DNA of 64,000 nt from Nocardia lijiangensis NBRC 108240 (GTDB lineage Bacteria; Actinomycetota; Actinomycetes; Mycobacteriales; Mycobacteriaceae), in the NCBI RefSeq assembly GCF_001613045.1, contig NZ_BDBP01000010.1, forward strand, positions 1-64,000, given 5' to 3'. Shown piece after piece: positions 16,451 to 24,589 of this stretch. The notes beneath the pieces are model-generated. The model did no database searches. It was not told where the DNA came from and worked only from the letters and a program-made list of their open reading frames with translations. The translations under genes were made by a program, and so were the position numbers. Numbering within the stretch: position 1 is the first letter of the stretch; each line of letters begins with the position of its first letter.

Positions 16451-17521
16451 TCATCCGGCATCCTGGTGTCGGTCGGTGGTGCGGAGGGGCGCGCCGACGT
16501 GGTGCAGGTGCTTCAGCGCCTCGCGGTAAGAGGAGATCAGGCCGGTTTCGTGGTAGGGCACACCGATTTCGGTGCAGTAGTCGCGGACGATCACTTGGGC
16601 GTGACGCAGGTTCGGTGTGGGCATGCTCGGGAACAAGTGGTGCTCGATCTGGTAGTTGAGCCCGCCGAGGGCGAGGTCGGTCAACACACCACCCCGCACG
16701 TTGCGGGAGGTCAGCACCTGGCGACGGAGGTAGTCGGGGCGTTCGTCGCCGGTCAAGGTTGGCATGCCCTTGTGGTTCGGGGCGAAGATGCAGCCCATGT
16801 ACAGGCCGAAGAGTCCCTGGTGGACAGCGAGGAACGCGAGGGCTTTGTCGGCGGGCAGAACCGCGAACAGTGCGGCCAGATAGGCGGCGAAGTGGCCGAA
16901 GAGCAGTGTGCCCTCCAATACGCGGTGTTTGATCGATCGATTTCTGAGCGCACGTACGCCGGCCGCATGGAGGTTCAGGCCCTCCAGCAACAGGAGGGGG
17001 AAGAACAGGAATGCCTGGGCCCTCCCGATGAGACGAGGCAGGCCGCGGCTGGACCGTGCCTGCTGTTGTGACCAGACCAGAATGTCGGGCGCGACATCGG
17101 GGTCGAGTTTCTCGTGGTTCGGGTTGGCGTGATGCCGGGTGTGCTTGTCCTGCCACCAGCCGTAGCCCAGGCCGATGCCGACGTTGCCGACGAGTCGGCC
17201 CACAAGCTCCGTCGGCCGCCGTAGCCGGAAGACTTGGCGGTGGGCGACATCGTGCATGACGAGGGCGATTTGAGCGCACGTCACGGCCATGAACGCCGCG
17301 ACCAGCAGCGTCCACCACGAGTCGCCGACGAGGACGAACGCCGCCCAGCCGGCCGCGAACGCGATCCCGACGAGGCTGAGCCGGACCGCGTAGTAGAGGG
17401 GGCGCCGGTTCATCAGTCCCGCCGCGGAGATCCGGCGCAACAGACGGGCGTAATCACCGTCGGCGCCGCCGCGCCGCGATGATCGTGGAAATGACTCGGG
17501 AACCAAGGCAGGTGTCGTCAT
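16451..17521 (-). CDS. Membrane acyl-lipid/acyl-CoA fatty acid desaturase
   Basis: A 356-residue integral membrane di-iron desaturase. The three His boxes are HDVAHRQ, HTRHH and QIEHHLFP, in the order and spacing of front-end/linoleoyl-CoA-type desaturases, with four hydrophobic segments between them. It introduces a double bond in a membrane-linked acyl chain using O2 and electrons from a ferredoxin or oxidoreductase, and resembles mycobacterial DesA3-type enzymes. ATG 17521 has AGGAAG 4 nt upstream. No electron-transfer partner gene is adjacent. Confidence 0.9.
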   Translation of the reverse strand: MTTPALVPESFPRSSRRGGADGDYARLLRRISAAGLMNRRPLYYAVRLSLVGIAFAAGWAAFVLVGDSWWTLLVAAFMAVTCAQIALVMHDVAHRQVFRLRRPTELVGRLVGNVGIGLGYGWWQDKHTRHHANPNHEKLDPDVAPDILVWSQQQARSSRGLPRLIGRAQAFLFFPLLLLEGLNLHAAGVRALRNRSIKHRVLEGTLLFGHFAAYLAALFAVLPADKALAFLAVHQGLFGLYMGCIFAPNHKGMPTLTGDERPDYLRRQVLTSRNVRGGVLTDLALGGLNYQIEHHLFPSMPTPNLRHAQVIVRDYCTEIGVPYHETGLISSYREALKHLHHVGAPLRTTDRHQDAG

Positions 17522-17826
17522 AGATCTTCCTGAGAGCTGGGGTCGGAGATGCCACCTGCGCCCGACCTCGATGCCGGCCGGTCGATGTCGATCGGAGATT
17601 CGATTTCAGCGGTAACTGCTCAGTGTGCCGGAGCGGAGGTGACGATTCGAAGCTATCGGCCGGATTCTCGTTCGATGTAACCCCTTGGTATGACATGGAA
17701 TCGGACTGCGGTGTGATAGCGGACGCGCACCACAGACCGAGGGGTCCCTCCCAGCCGGACGCCTGGTGGATTGGCCGTCCGATGGGCGGGGTGGAACGAG
17801 TGGTCGGTGCGGCTTGTGGCCCGGAT
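17522..17826. other. Intergenic region between desaturase and methyltransferase genes
   Basis: About 305 bp with no convincing coding frame. It must contain the desaturase promoter, read leftward, and the end of the methyltransferase transcript. No strong hairpin or palindrome was recognised. Confidence 0.4.
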
Positions 17827-18990
17827 CTACGGAATCCGTGGGGTCAGTCGCCAGAGAACGGTTCGCTCGCGCGCTCGGGCAGCATGAAGCGGGTCGGTGC
17901 TGTCGGCGATGCGGGCGTGGCGAGGAGTTGTTTCGTGTCTGGCGGTGACCTCGAGACCGGCGTCGGCGATGCGTGCGAGAAGTTCGTCGCGGGTCCGCAG
18001 GCCGAGGTGTTCGGCCAGGTCCGACAAGATCAGCCACCCTTCGCCGTGCGGGGTGAGATGGTCCGCAAGATTGCCGAGGAAGCGGTTCAGCACGTCGGAC
18101 GCAGGGTCGTAGATCCCGAGTTCCAAAGCCGAGGTCGGGCATCCGGGTAGCCAGGGCGGGTTGCATACGATCAGGTCCGCGCGCTGTTGATTGCCAGGCC
18201 AGAGATCGGCCTCGACAACTCGAACCCGGCCGGTAAGACCGAGTTGTTGCATGTTCTCGCGCGCGCACTGCACCGCGCGTGGGTTGATGTCGGTCGCTAG
18301 CACTTCTCGGGCGCCGCGCTGGGCGAGAACGGCAGCGAGCACCCCTGTTCCGGTGCCGATGTCGAACACGACGGGGTGATCGATGCCGTGCGGCAAGGGT
18401 GCACGGGCAACGAGATCGATGTACTCGTCGCGAGTGGGAGCGAAGACGCCGTATCCGGGGTGGATCCGGGCGCCCAAAGCGGCGATGTCGATCCCCTTGC
18501 GGTGCCACTGAAAGGCGCCGATGACTCCGAGAAGTTCAGGAAGCGAGACAAGCATCATCCCGCTGGAGACGTCGCCTGACTCATTCGTCGGCTTCCCGTA
18601 CGCGTGCTTGCACGCTGCACGTACGTCAGGTGCCCGGCGTAGCCGGATCGAGTGATCGTGCTCCAGCACGATCACAATCCTCCCGAGTAACGCCGCGCGT
18701 TCCGAGCGGGCCTGCCTGTGTGCATGGAAAGAGAAGCCGAGATCACCACGTTCAGGTGCTGGACTCGATTTCTCCGGGAGGCGGCGGTCTATGGCACGCA
18801 GTAGTTGCCGGGCGTTGTGGAAGTCACCTCGCCACAGCAGACTCGAGCCTGACTGGGCGAGCCGCAGGGCCGCGTTCGCGGACATACGATCGTCGACGAC
18901 AACGATGCGGGCTGGCGCCGCAGTCCCGTTCTCAGAGTGCCAGAGGGCGTTTCGTCGTGTTCCGTTCTCGGTCCAACTGACCGTGGACAT
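17827..18990 (-). CDS. Class I SAM-dependent methyltransferase, HemK/PrmC-like
   Basis: A 387-residue protein. The second half is a Rossmann methyltransferase with SAM motif I VFDIGTGTGVLAAVLAQRG, the acidic residue after strand 2 (LATDINPRAV) and the NPPW tetrapeptide (VCNPPWLPG), which is typical of N-methylation of glutamine or other planar amides/bases (HemK/PrmC group). The N-terminal 150 residues have no recognised domain. It is not next to prfA, so it is probably not the standard release-factor methyltransferase. GGGAG lies 8 nt upstream of ATG 18990. Confidence 0.75.
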   Translation of the reverse strand: MSTVSWTENGTRRNALWHSENGTAAPARIVVVDDRMSANAALRLAQSGSSLLWRGDFHNARQLLRAIDRRLPEKSSPAPERGDLGFSFHAHRQARSERAALLGRIVIVLEHDHSIRLRRAPDVRAACKHAYGKPTNESGDVSSGMMLVSLPELLGVIGAFQWHRKGIDIAALGARIHPGYGVFAPTRDEYIDLVARAPLPHGIDHPVVFDIGTGTGVLAAVLAQRGAREVLATDINPRAVQCARENMQQLGLTGRVRVVEADLWPGNQQRADLIVCNPPWLPGCPTSALELGIYDPASDVLNRFLGNLADHLTPHGEGWLILSDLAEHLGLRTRDELLARIADAGLEVTARHETTPRHARIADSTDPLHAARARERTVLWRLTPRIP

Positions 18991-19279
18991 GTGATGCTCC
19001 CGTGAAGGTCGAAGGTGTCACTCGCCGACGACGCTTCGAAGGGGAGCAGGTCGTGCTACCCGCTGATCATGAAGAAGGCAGCACGGCTTGCTCCCGTGCC
19101 GAAGCGCGGGAGCAGCGGTCGCCCAACACCATGCCCATGTTCACAGCAGATCAGTTCCTTCCGGTCAGGTACACGGCCAATACTCGCATGGCGACACGAT
19201 CCGGTCCGAATACGCCCCGATCCGCCTGGGACGCAGCGCGGGTGAAGCGTCACTCGTCATGCTGTTCCGCGCGAGTGCC

Positions 19280-20071
19280 TCAATAGTCGAGGGCGTGTTC
19301 CGGTTGGCAGACATCCATGGGGGAAGGCAGATAGCGGGCGATGGCGTCCAGGAGCGTGGCGATGTCATCGCTCGTGGGCGCTGCACCGCAGAGGACGGGT
19401 ACGACGTCACCGATGCGGGTGAGGTAGCGGATGCGGCGATGCAACTGGTCGAGCGGGATGTCGCACGGGGCGGGGGAGGCGTGTGGATCCGAGGGCGCTT
19501 GTTCCATGACCGTTTTCACGAGGTTGCCGTACCACCGCTCGGCGACTTCCCAATGGCTGCCGTAGAGTTCGGCGGCCAGCGGTTCGAGTGCCCACAGCGG
19601 GAGCAGGTCGATGACGCCTTCGAACGTGGGGCCGGCGCCGATGGGGATCTGCAGCATCAGCGGGACCCCGCCGCGGGTGTCGGCGATCGTGCGGACGCAG
19701 CGGTCGAAATCCGCGGCGGGGTGGTCGAGTCCGTTGATCAGGCACAGGCGGGCGACCTGGTAGTCGTCGGCGACCCGCAACATCGTCTCGAGGCGCGGGG
19801 TGGGGTTCGCGGCGGCGTTCACGACCGCGATCACACCGTCGGCTACCCGGATGGACCGCTCCAGGTCCGCGATGGGCGCGTGGCTCGTCAGCTCGGCGAT
19901 ACGAATCGTGTGCTCGACGCGGCCCGTCGTCCAATCGATCGTGGCCCGGGCGCCGGAGCCGGGCCGGCCGGAGTGGCGGCGGAGGAGGTGGACCACTCGG
20001 GTGGTCTCGTCGGGGTCGCCGATGATTGTGACGTTGCGGATTGTCTGTGGATCAATGGCTTTGGCGCCCAT
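19280..20071 (-). CDS. Stand-alone degenerate EF-G-type G-domain protein
   Basis: A 263-residue protein that lines up with the G domain of elongation factor G only. IRNVTIIGD matches the first strand, RSIRVADGVIAVVNAAANP the region after G3, and LPIGA-like QIPIGAGPTFEGVIDLLPLWA the G' insert. VVPVLCGAA and LLDAIARYLPSPMDV match the end of domain I. Domains II-V are absent. The GTP motifs are degraded: the P-loop AHxDAGKTT is replaced by GDPDETTR, DTPGH by ELTSHAP, and NKMD by NGLD. It may be a nonbinding relic with a new role or a decaying paralogue; the open, well-conserved frame argues for a maintained protein. Function unknown. Confidence 0.7.
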   Translation of the reverse strand: MGAKAIDPQTIRNVTIIGDPDETTRVVHLLRRHSGRPGSGARATIDWTTGRVEHTIRIAELTSHAPIADLERSIRVADGVIAVVNAAANPTPRLETMLRVADDYQVARLCLINGLDHPAADFDRCVRTIADTRGGVPLMLQIPIGAGPTFEGVIDLLPLWALEPLAAELYGSHWEVAERWYGNLVKTVMEQAPSDPHASPAPCDIPLDQLHRRIRYLTRIGDVVPVLCGAAPTSDDIATLLDAIARYLPSPMDVCQPEHALDY

Positions 20072-20174
20072 CGTGTTGCGGTACTCCAGATCGACTCGAG
20101 GTGCCGGGACGTCCTCGATCCAGACTCACCGTACCTCCGCCCGCGGAGCGCTGGAGCGGAATTCGGCCCCAAAG

Positions 20175-20193
20175 TAGAACGTGTTCCTATACG
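20175..20193 (+). promoter_or_regulatory. KstR-like operator and -10 element
   Basis: TAGAACGTGTTCCT at 20175-20188 matches the KstR consensus TNNAACNNGTTNNA at seven of the eight fixed positions (only the final A differs). A TATACG hexamer (20188-20193) follows directly and ends 8 bp before the GTG at 20202, so the transcript may be leaderless and the operator overlaps the promoter. KstR is the TetR-type repressor of cholesterol catabolism in mycobacteria and rhodococci. Confidence 0.6.
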
Positions 20194-20201
20194 GTCGGGC
20201 T

Positions 20202-20648
20202 GTGCAGAAAGAACAACGGCCCGCCGTGGCAGACTGGTTCACTGCGGACGACGGTGTGGTGCGTCTGAAGGGAAGTCGCTGCAAGGATTGCGGCACACCG
20301 TATTTCCCGCGGAACACGCTGGCCTGTCGGAATCCGCAGTGTTCGGGTCCGAGGGATGGCTCCGAGCTCGTCGAGCATCTGTTTTCCAGACGTGGGCGGA
20401 TCTGGTCGTATGCGGACGCCCGGTACAAACCTCCTGCGCCCTATGTGTCGCCCGATCCGTTCGAGCCGTATGTCGTTGCGGCAGTGGAGCTCGACGTCGA
20501 GCAGATGGTGATTCTCGGGCAGGTCGTGCGTGGCCTCACGGTGGACGACCTGGCCGTCGGCATGCCGGTCGAACTGACACTCGGCACGTTGTACGCCGAC
20601 GAGGAAGCGGAGCACACGGTGTGGATGTGGAGGCCGGTCAATGACTGA
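20202..20648 (+). CDS. DUF35 zinc-ribbon/OB-fold protein, thiolase partner
   Basis: A 148-residue protein with an N-terminal rubredoxin-like zinc ribbon (CKDCGTPYFPRNTLACRNPQC) and a C-terminal OB-fold (FSRRGRIWSYADARYKPP; VILGQVVRGL). Such DUF35 proteins form complexes with SCP2-type thiolases in steroid side-chain degradation and present CoA substrates. GTG 20202 is preferred to the ATG-like upstream frame because the promoter lies just before it. It overlaps the thiolase gene by 8 bp. The pair resembles the mycobacterial Rv1628c-Rv1627c type (recalled, not searched). Confidence 0.85.
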   Translation: MQKEQRPAVADWFTADDGVVRLKGSRCKDCGTPYFPRNTLACRNPQCSGPRDGSELVEHLFSRRGRIWSYADARYKPPAPYVSPDPFEPYVVAAVELDVEQMVILGQVVRGLTVDDLAVGMPVELTLGTLYADEEAEHTVWMWRPVND

Positions 20649-21843
20649 CACGAATGATCGCGACATCGCCGTCCTCGGCGCGGGCATGCACCAGTGGGGC
20701 AAGTGGGGGCGCAATTTCGTCGAATACGGGCTGGTCGCCGCCCGCGCGGCGCTGGCCGATGCCGGGGTGAACCACCTCGACGTCGGCTATATCGCCGGCG
20801 CGGACACCATCCGCAATGGATACCCCGGTTTCGTCTCGGGCGCGACTTTCGCTCAGGCGCTGGGTTGGTCGGGTGCGCAGATCTCGAGCAGCTATGCCGC
20901 CTGCGCCTCCGGCGCGCAGGCCATCGCCAACGCACGCGCCCAGATCCTGGCGGGGTTGTGCGACGTCGCGCTGGTGGTGGGCGCGGACGCCGCCCCGAAG
21001 GGCTTCTTCCAGCCGGTGGGCGGTGAGCGACGCGATGATCCGGACTGGTTGCGTTTCCACCTGCTCGGCGCTACCAATCCCATCTATTTCGCGCTGTATG
21101 CCCGCCGCCGGATGGCGCTGCACGGTGCCACGCTCGACGATTTCGCCGCGGTCAAGGTGAAGAACGCCAGGCACGGCCTGAACAACCCGTATGCCCGCTA
21201 TCGCAAGGAGGTTTCGGTCGAGGAGGTCGCCGCCTCGGCGATCGTCTCGGACCCGTTGCGGCTGCTCGACATCTGCGCGACCAGCGACGGCGGGGCCGCA
21301 CTGGTGTTGACGTCGATGGAGTACGCGCGCCGGCACGGCGTCGCCGACCCGGTCCGCATCCGGGCGCTGTCGACGGTCACGCCGACGTTCCCGAAAACCG
21401 TTCTCGACCTGCCGGATTTCGCGACGGACTCCGCTGTCGCCGTCGAGGCCCCGCCCCGCGCGTTCCGTTCCGCCCTCGCGCACGCCGCGTACGAGGAGGC
21501 CGGGCTCGGTCCCGCCGACCTGTCCCTCGCGGAGGTCTACGACCTGTCCACCGCGCTGGAGCTGGACTGGTACGAGGACATCGGGCTCTGCGAGACGGGC
21601 GGCGCGGAGGAACTGTTGCGCAGCGGCGCAACAACATTGGGTGGACGCGTACCGGTGAACCCCAGCGGCGGCCTGGCCTGTTTCGGTGAGGCGATCCCCG
21701 CACAGGCCATCGCCCAGATCTGCGAGCTCACGTGGCAGCTGCGCGGCCAGGCCGACGGCCGCCAGGTGGACAACGCCCGCGCGGGTATCGCGGTGAACCA
21801 GGGCCTCTTCGGCCACGGCTCGGCCATCATCGCCACCCGCTGA
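20641..21843 (+). CDS. Thiolase-family (SCPx/lipid-transfer-type) protein
   Basis: A 400-residue thiolase-fold protein. The nucleophilic Cys lies in SSYAACASGAQAIANAR (about residue 84), and the C-terminal glycine motif is NPSGGLACFGEAIPAQA. That motif has Glu where classical thiolases have the His of GHP, as in many lipid-transfer-type members whose chemistry is retro-aldol or unresolved. The start ATG overlaps the DUF35 gene by 8 bp. Together they likely form a heteromeric acyl-CoA lyase/thiolase in steroid or lipid breakdown under KstR-like control. Confidence 0.88.
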   Translation: MTDTNDRDIAVLGAGMHQWGKWGRNFVEYGLVAARAALADAGVNHLDVGYIAGADTIRNGYPGFVSGATFAQALGWSGAQISSSYAACASGAQAIANARAQILAGLCDVALVVGADAAPKGFFQPVGGERRDDPDWLRFHLLGATNPIYFALYARRRMALHGATLDDFAAVKVKNARHGLNNPYARYRKEVSVEEVAASAIVSDPLRLLDICATSDGGAALVLTSMEYARRHGVADPVRIRALSTVTPTFPKTVLDLPDFATDSAVAVEAPPRAFRSALAHAAYEEAGLGPADLSLAEVYDLSTALELDWYEDIGLCETGGAEELLRSGATTLGGRVPVNPSGGLACFGEAIPAQAIAQICELTWQLRGQADGRQVDNARAGIAVNQGLFGHGSAIIATR

Positions 21844-21882
21844 CATCGCGGGTCCTTTCACCGGCCGCCCCGTACACAAATC

Positions 21883-21912
21883 GAGACCTGGCTATCGATG
21901 TAGCCAGGTCTC
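21883..21912. terminator. Strong bidirectional hairpin
   Basis: GAGACCTGGCTA (21883-21894) and TAGCCAGGTCTC (21901-21912) pair perfectly over 12 bp around a 6-nt loop. It lies between the convergent ends of the thiolase gene (21843) and the small secreted-protein gene (21927), so it can stop both transcripts. Confidence 0.8.
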
Positions 21913-21926
21913 TGGTTTCGGGGATC

Positions 21927-22097
21927 TCAGAGGCAGAAGCTGATGGACACCGACCCGAGGGGAATGTTCAAGCAGATCGCCACTAACGCGGGGGTCGTCT
22001 GGGGTTCCGGCACGGCCGACGCGGTGGGCGCGGCAATGGTACAGACGGACAACGGGATCACAATCGCGGCGAGTGCCGCAGCAGCCTTGGCGAGCAT
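21927..22097 (-). CDS. Small secreted peptide (56 residues)
   Basis: The frame from ATG 22097 encodes 56 residues: a Sec signal peptide (MLAKAAAALAAIVIPLSVC, cleavage site near TASA) and a mature part of about 28 residues with PEPQTTP and two Cys (AICLNIP, ISFCL) that could form one disulfide. AAGGA lies 8 nt upstream of this ATG. Longer in-frame starts at 22103 and 22307 have poorer sites. Small secreted peptides of this kind are common and unannotated in Nocardia; the function is unknown. Confidence 0.65.
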   Translation of the reverse strand: MLAKAAAALAAIVIPLSVCTIAAPTASAVPEPQTTPALVAICLNIPLGSVSISFCL

Positions 22098-22383
22098 TTC
22101 CATAATCCTTTGTTGAGAGATACCGTGACTCTCTTCGATCGTCCGCCGCAGCGGTGGCGGGGACAAGGCTTGCCGCCACATCGCGAAGCCGCCGAGGGGG
22201 ACACTATCCAAAAAAAGATACCGACGGTCCCTTATCGGGTGGCATAACAATCTTCGGCCTTGTTGCGGCGGCTGTTTCGAAACCAGAAGCATCGAATCAT
22301 CGGACAATAGCTCGGGCCGACAGACGAATCACCGCGCGCACGCGGAGCCCCACCTGTTTTCACGCGTGGCACCCGGCACTGGC

Positions 22384-22818
22384 TCACTCGCCCCGCGAGG
22401 CGCCCGGCGGGGGACCGATCGGATCGAGCACTCGCTCCACCAACGCGGTGTTGCAGTACTCCACGACCTCGGCGAGCCGCCCCTCGGCGACTCGGAAGAT
22501 CATGCAGTACGTCTGCTCGTAAGCCTCGCCGCGCGTGGTGACGCCATGGCCGCGAGCCTGCACGACGACGCGATCACCGTCGCCGAGAACACTGTCCGCC
22601 GCCAGCCGATAGCTGACGAACTGCGCCATCAGCGGCCGCAACAGCTCGTGCAGGACAACGGATTTCGGTGCCCAGGTACCCGCCCAGGACCAATCGCCGG
22701 GAAAGATCCACGCGAAATCGTCGGCCATGGCCTCGCCGAGCGCGCGCATGTCGCCGCGAGCCATTCGGTCGAAGACGGCCCGCACGAGTTCGGTGTTCGC
22801 GTTCTCCACTGTCGTCAT
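22384..22818 (-). CDS. SnoaL/NTF2-like protein
   Basis: A 144-residue NTF2-fold protein of the ketosteroid-isomerase-related group. An N-terminal helix (VENANTELVRAVFDRMARGDMRALGEAMADDFAWIF) is followed by strands VVVQARGHGVT, TYCMIFRVAEGRLAEVVEY and a Cys/Asn-containing end. Members bind small polar or steroid-like ligands or act as isomerases or epoxide hydrolases; the activity here cannot be assigned. ATG 22818 fits where the fold begins. It is a single gene divergent from the P450 locus. Confidence 0.8.
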   Translation of the reverse strand: MTTVENANTELVRAVFDRMARGDMRALGEAMADDFAWIFPGDWSWAGTWAPKSVVLHELLRPLMAQFVSYRLAADSVLGDGDRVVVQARGHGVTTRGEAYEQTYCMIFRVAEGRLAEVVEYCNTALVERVLDPIGPPPGASRGE

Positions 22819-23397
22819 GATTCTCGCCACACTACGCCGGGCGCAACAAGGCCGAATCCGATATCGACCCTCGGACAGACATTTTCGAGATCCTGTCCCG
22901 CAACGGGTGCGCTGACGACCGACCGACGGCCCGACCTGCACGACCGCGTCGCCTGCTCCCGGTAGCCGGGAGTGAACCCCGGCGCCGAACTGCCGCGCCG
23001 GCGATCGCCACCTCTCCGCGCGCAAGGGGCCGCCCCGGAACGTTCGAACTGCGCAACATGGTTCCGGTAGGTATCATCTCCCGACGTGATCGAAATACGT
23101 TTTGGTCAAACACTTTTGGAATGTCCCGGCGTTTTCGCCCGGCACACCTGGCATTGGACCGAACTCGGAGCCGCCGGTCTACGCATCGGCTGAGATTCCG
23201 TCACATCCTGTGACCAGGTGACAGACAGACCGTCGCTTCGACGTCCGCGGCCCGCGTTCGACAGGGGCCGCTTCTACTGATCACTGATGAACTCCTGTGC
23301 TGTGCAGCGACTTTCATCGGTATACACGAATCAGGGGGTTTTCTTTGACTGTGCCACTGACGAGTTCGACCTTGTATCGGTTCGCGCGTTTCGAGGC
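22819..23397. other. Long intergenic region before the P450 pair
   Basis: About 580 bp. A 35-codon frame from GTG 23086 to a stop at 23193 has no ribosome-binding site and no known relative, so it is only a candidate. GTCAC (23200-23204) and GTGAC (23210-23214) form an inverted repeat, and a further GTGAC lies at 23218-23222, possibly an operator for the P450 genes. The rest, including the frame upstream of the P450 start, shows nothing I can support. Confidence 0.4.
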
Positions 23398-24579
23398 ATG
23401 GGCCGATGGCGAATGAGACTGGACTCGGAGGAGTTTGCCGCTGATCCACATCGCGCGTATTCTGCTCTCCGGCAAGCGCACGGCCCGTTGGCGCCCGTGG
23501 AGCTGGCGGACGGCGTGCCCGCGACGTTGGTGCTGGGATACCGTGAGGCGCTACAGATCCTCGGCGATCCGGCGCGTTTCCCGGCCGATCCGACGGAGCG
23601 GCCCTCCTCCGCGCGATGCCCGACACTTCCGCTGTCGCAGTGGCGGCCCAGCGCAACCAGGGGCGAGGATCACACTCGCTACCGGCATGCCTACCACGAC
23701 TGCCTGGCGCAGGTAGATCTCCATGCGCTGCGCACAGACGTCATCGCGAACGCGGTACCGCTGATCAACGCGTTCTGTAGCGAAGGCTCCGCGGACCTGC
23801 TCAACGAGTATGCGATCCCGCTCACCGTGCGAGTGATGAACGGTGTGCTGGGTTTCCCGCCGGAGGCCGACGACGCTGCGTTCGACGCCTTGACACAAGT
23901 GCGCGACGCCGACGACGCGGCGTCGGCCGAGGCGGGTTTCGAGCGGTTGACCGCGGTGATCCGAGCGGTGCTGGCCGACAAACGATCCCGGCCTGGCACA
24001 GATGTGATGTCGGCACTGCTCACCCACCCCGGCAGGTTCGGCGACGGGGAGATCACCCAGATCGTCGGCATGATGTACGAAGGCGGCACCGAGCCCACGT
24101 GGAACCTGATCGCCAACACGTTGCTCGAAATGACCAACGACGTATCGTTCCGCGACGTCCTGCTCGGCGGGTCCCTATCGACCAGGGATGCGATCGACGA
24201 TGTGCTGTTCGGTGACCCGCCGGTGCCCAACGGCTGCGTCAGCTATCCACGCCAGCCGCAGATCATCGGTGCCACGATGCTCCCGCCGAATCAGCCGGTG
24301 ATCACCAGCATGGCGGCATCCAACAACGATCCGACGACCAGTGGCGGTGATCGCACCGGCAACCGGTCGCATCTCGCGTGGGGGGCGGGTGCGCACGCGT
24401 GCCCGGACAAGGCTCAGTCGGTGGCCATGGTGATCGCCACCGACTCAGTCGAGCAACTGCTCGACGTCCTACCGGAGATCGAGCTCGCCGAGCCGCCGCA
24501 ATGGCGGCGCGGCGGCTTCCATCGCGCGTTGATGGCCCTACCGGTGACCTTCCCCCGAACCCCACCCCTGAACCTGTAA
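23398..24579 (+). CDS. Cytochrome P450 lacking ExxR (CYP157-like), first of a pair
   Basis: A 393-residue P450. The haem-binding loop WGAGAHACPDKA carries the thiolate ligand (Cys about 335), and the I-helix is MMYEGGTEPTWNLIANTL. At the K-helix, where ExxR is expected, the sequence is AIDDVLFGDPP: both the Glu and the Arg are absent (D268, F271). The SAAN/ASNNDP region is preserved. Substitution of ExxR and a WGAGxHxCP haem loop are features of the CYP157 P450s of Streptomyces conservons. ATG 23398 is chosen; 23413 is also possible. A second P450 follows 10 bp later in the same operon. Confidence 0.8.
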   Translation: MGRWRMRLDSEEFAADPHRAYSALRQAHGPLAPVELADGVPATLVLGYREALQILGDPARFPADPTERPSSARCPTLPLSQWRPSATRGEDHTRYRHAYHDCLAQVDLHALRTDVIANAVPLINAFCSEGSADLLNEYAIPLTVRVMNGVLGFPPEADDAAFDALTQVRDADDAASAEAGFERLTAVIRAVLADKRSRPGTDVMSALLTHPGRFGDGEITQIVGMMYEGGTEPTWNLIANTLLEMTNDVSFRDVLLGGSLSTRDAIDDVLFGDPPVPNGCVSYPRQPQIIGATMLPPNQPVITSMAASNNDPTTSGGDRTGNRSHLAWGAGAHACPDKAQSVAMVIATDSVEQLLDVLPEIELAEPPQWRRGGFHRALMALPVTFPRTPPLNL

Positions 24580-24589
24580 GGAGAACCCC

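Noticed and set aside
23200..23222. TCACA-TGTGA pattern as a CRP site
   Set aside because: CRP sites are TGTGA-N6-TCACA; here the half-sites are reversed, so it is only an inverted repeat.
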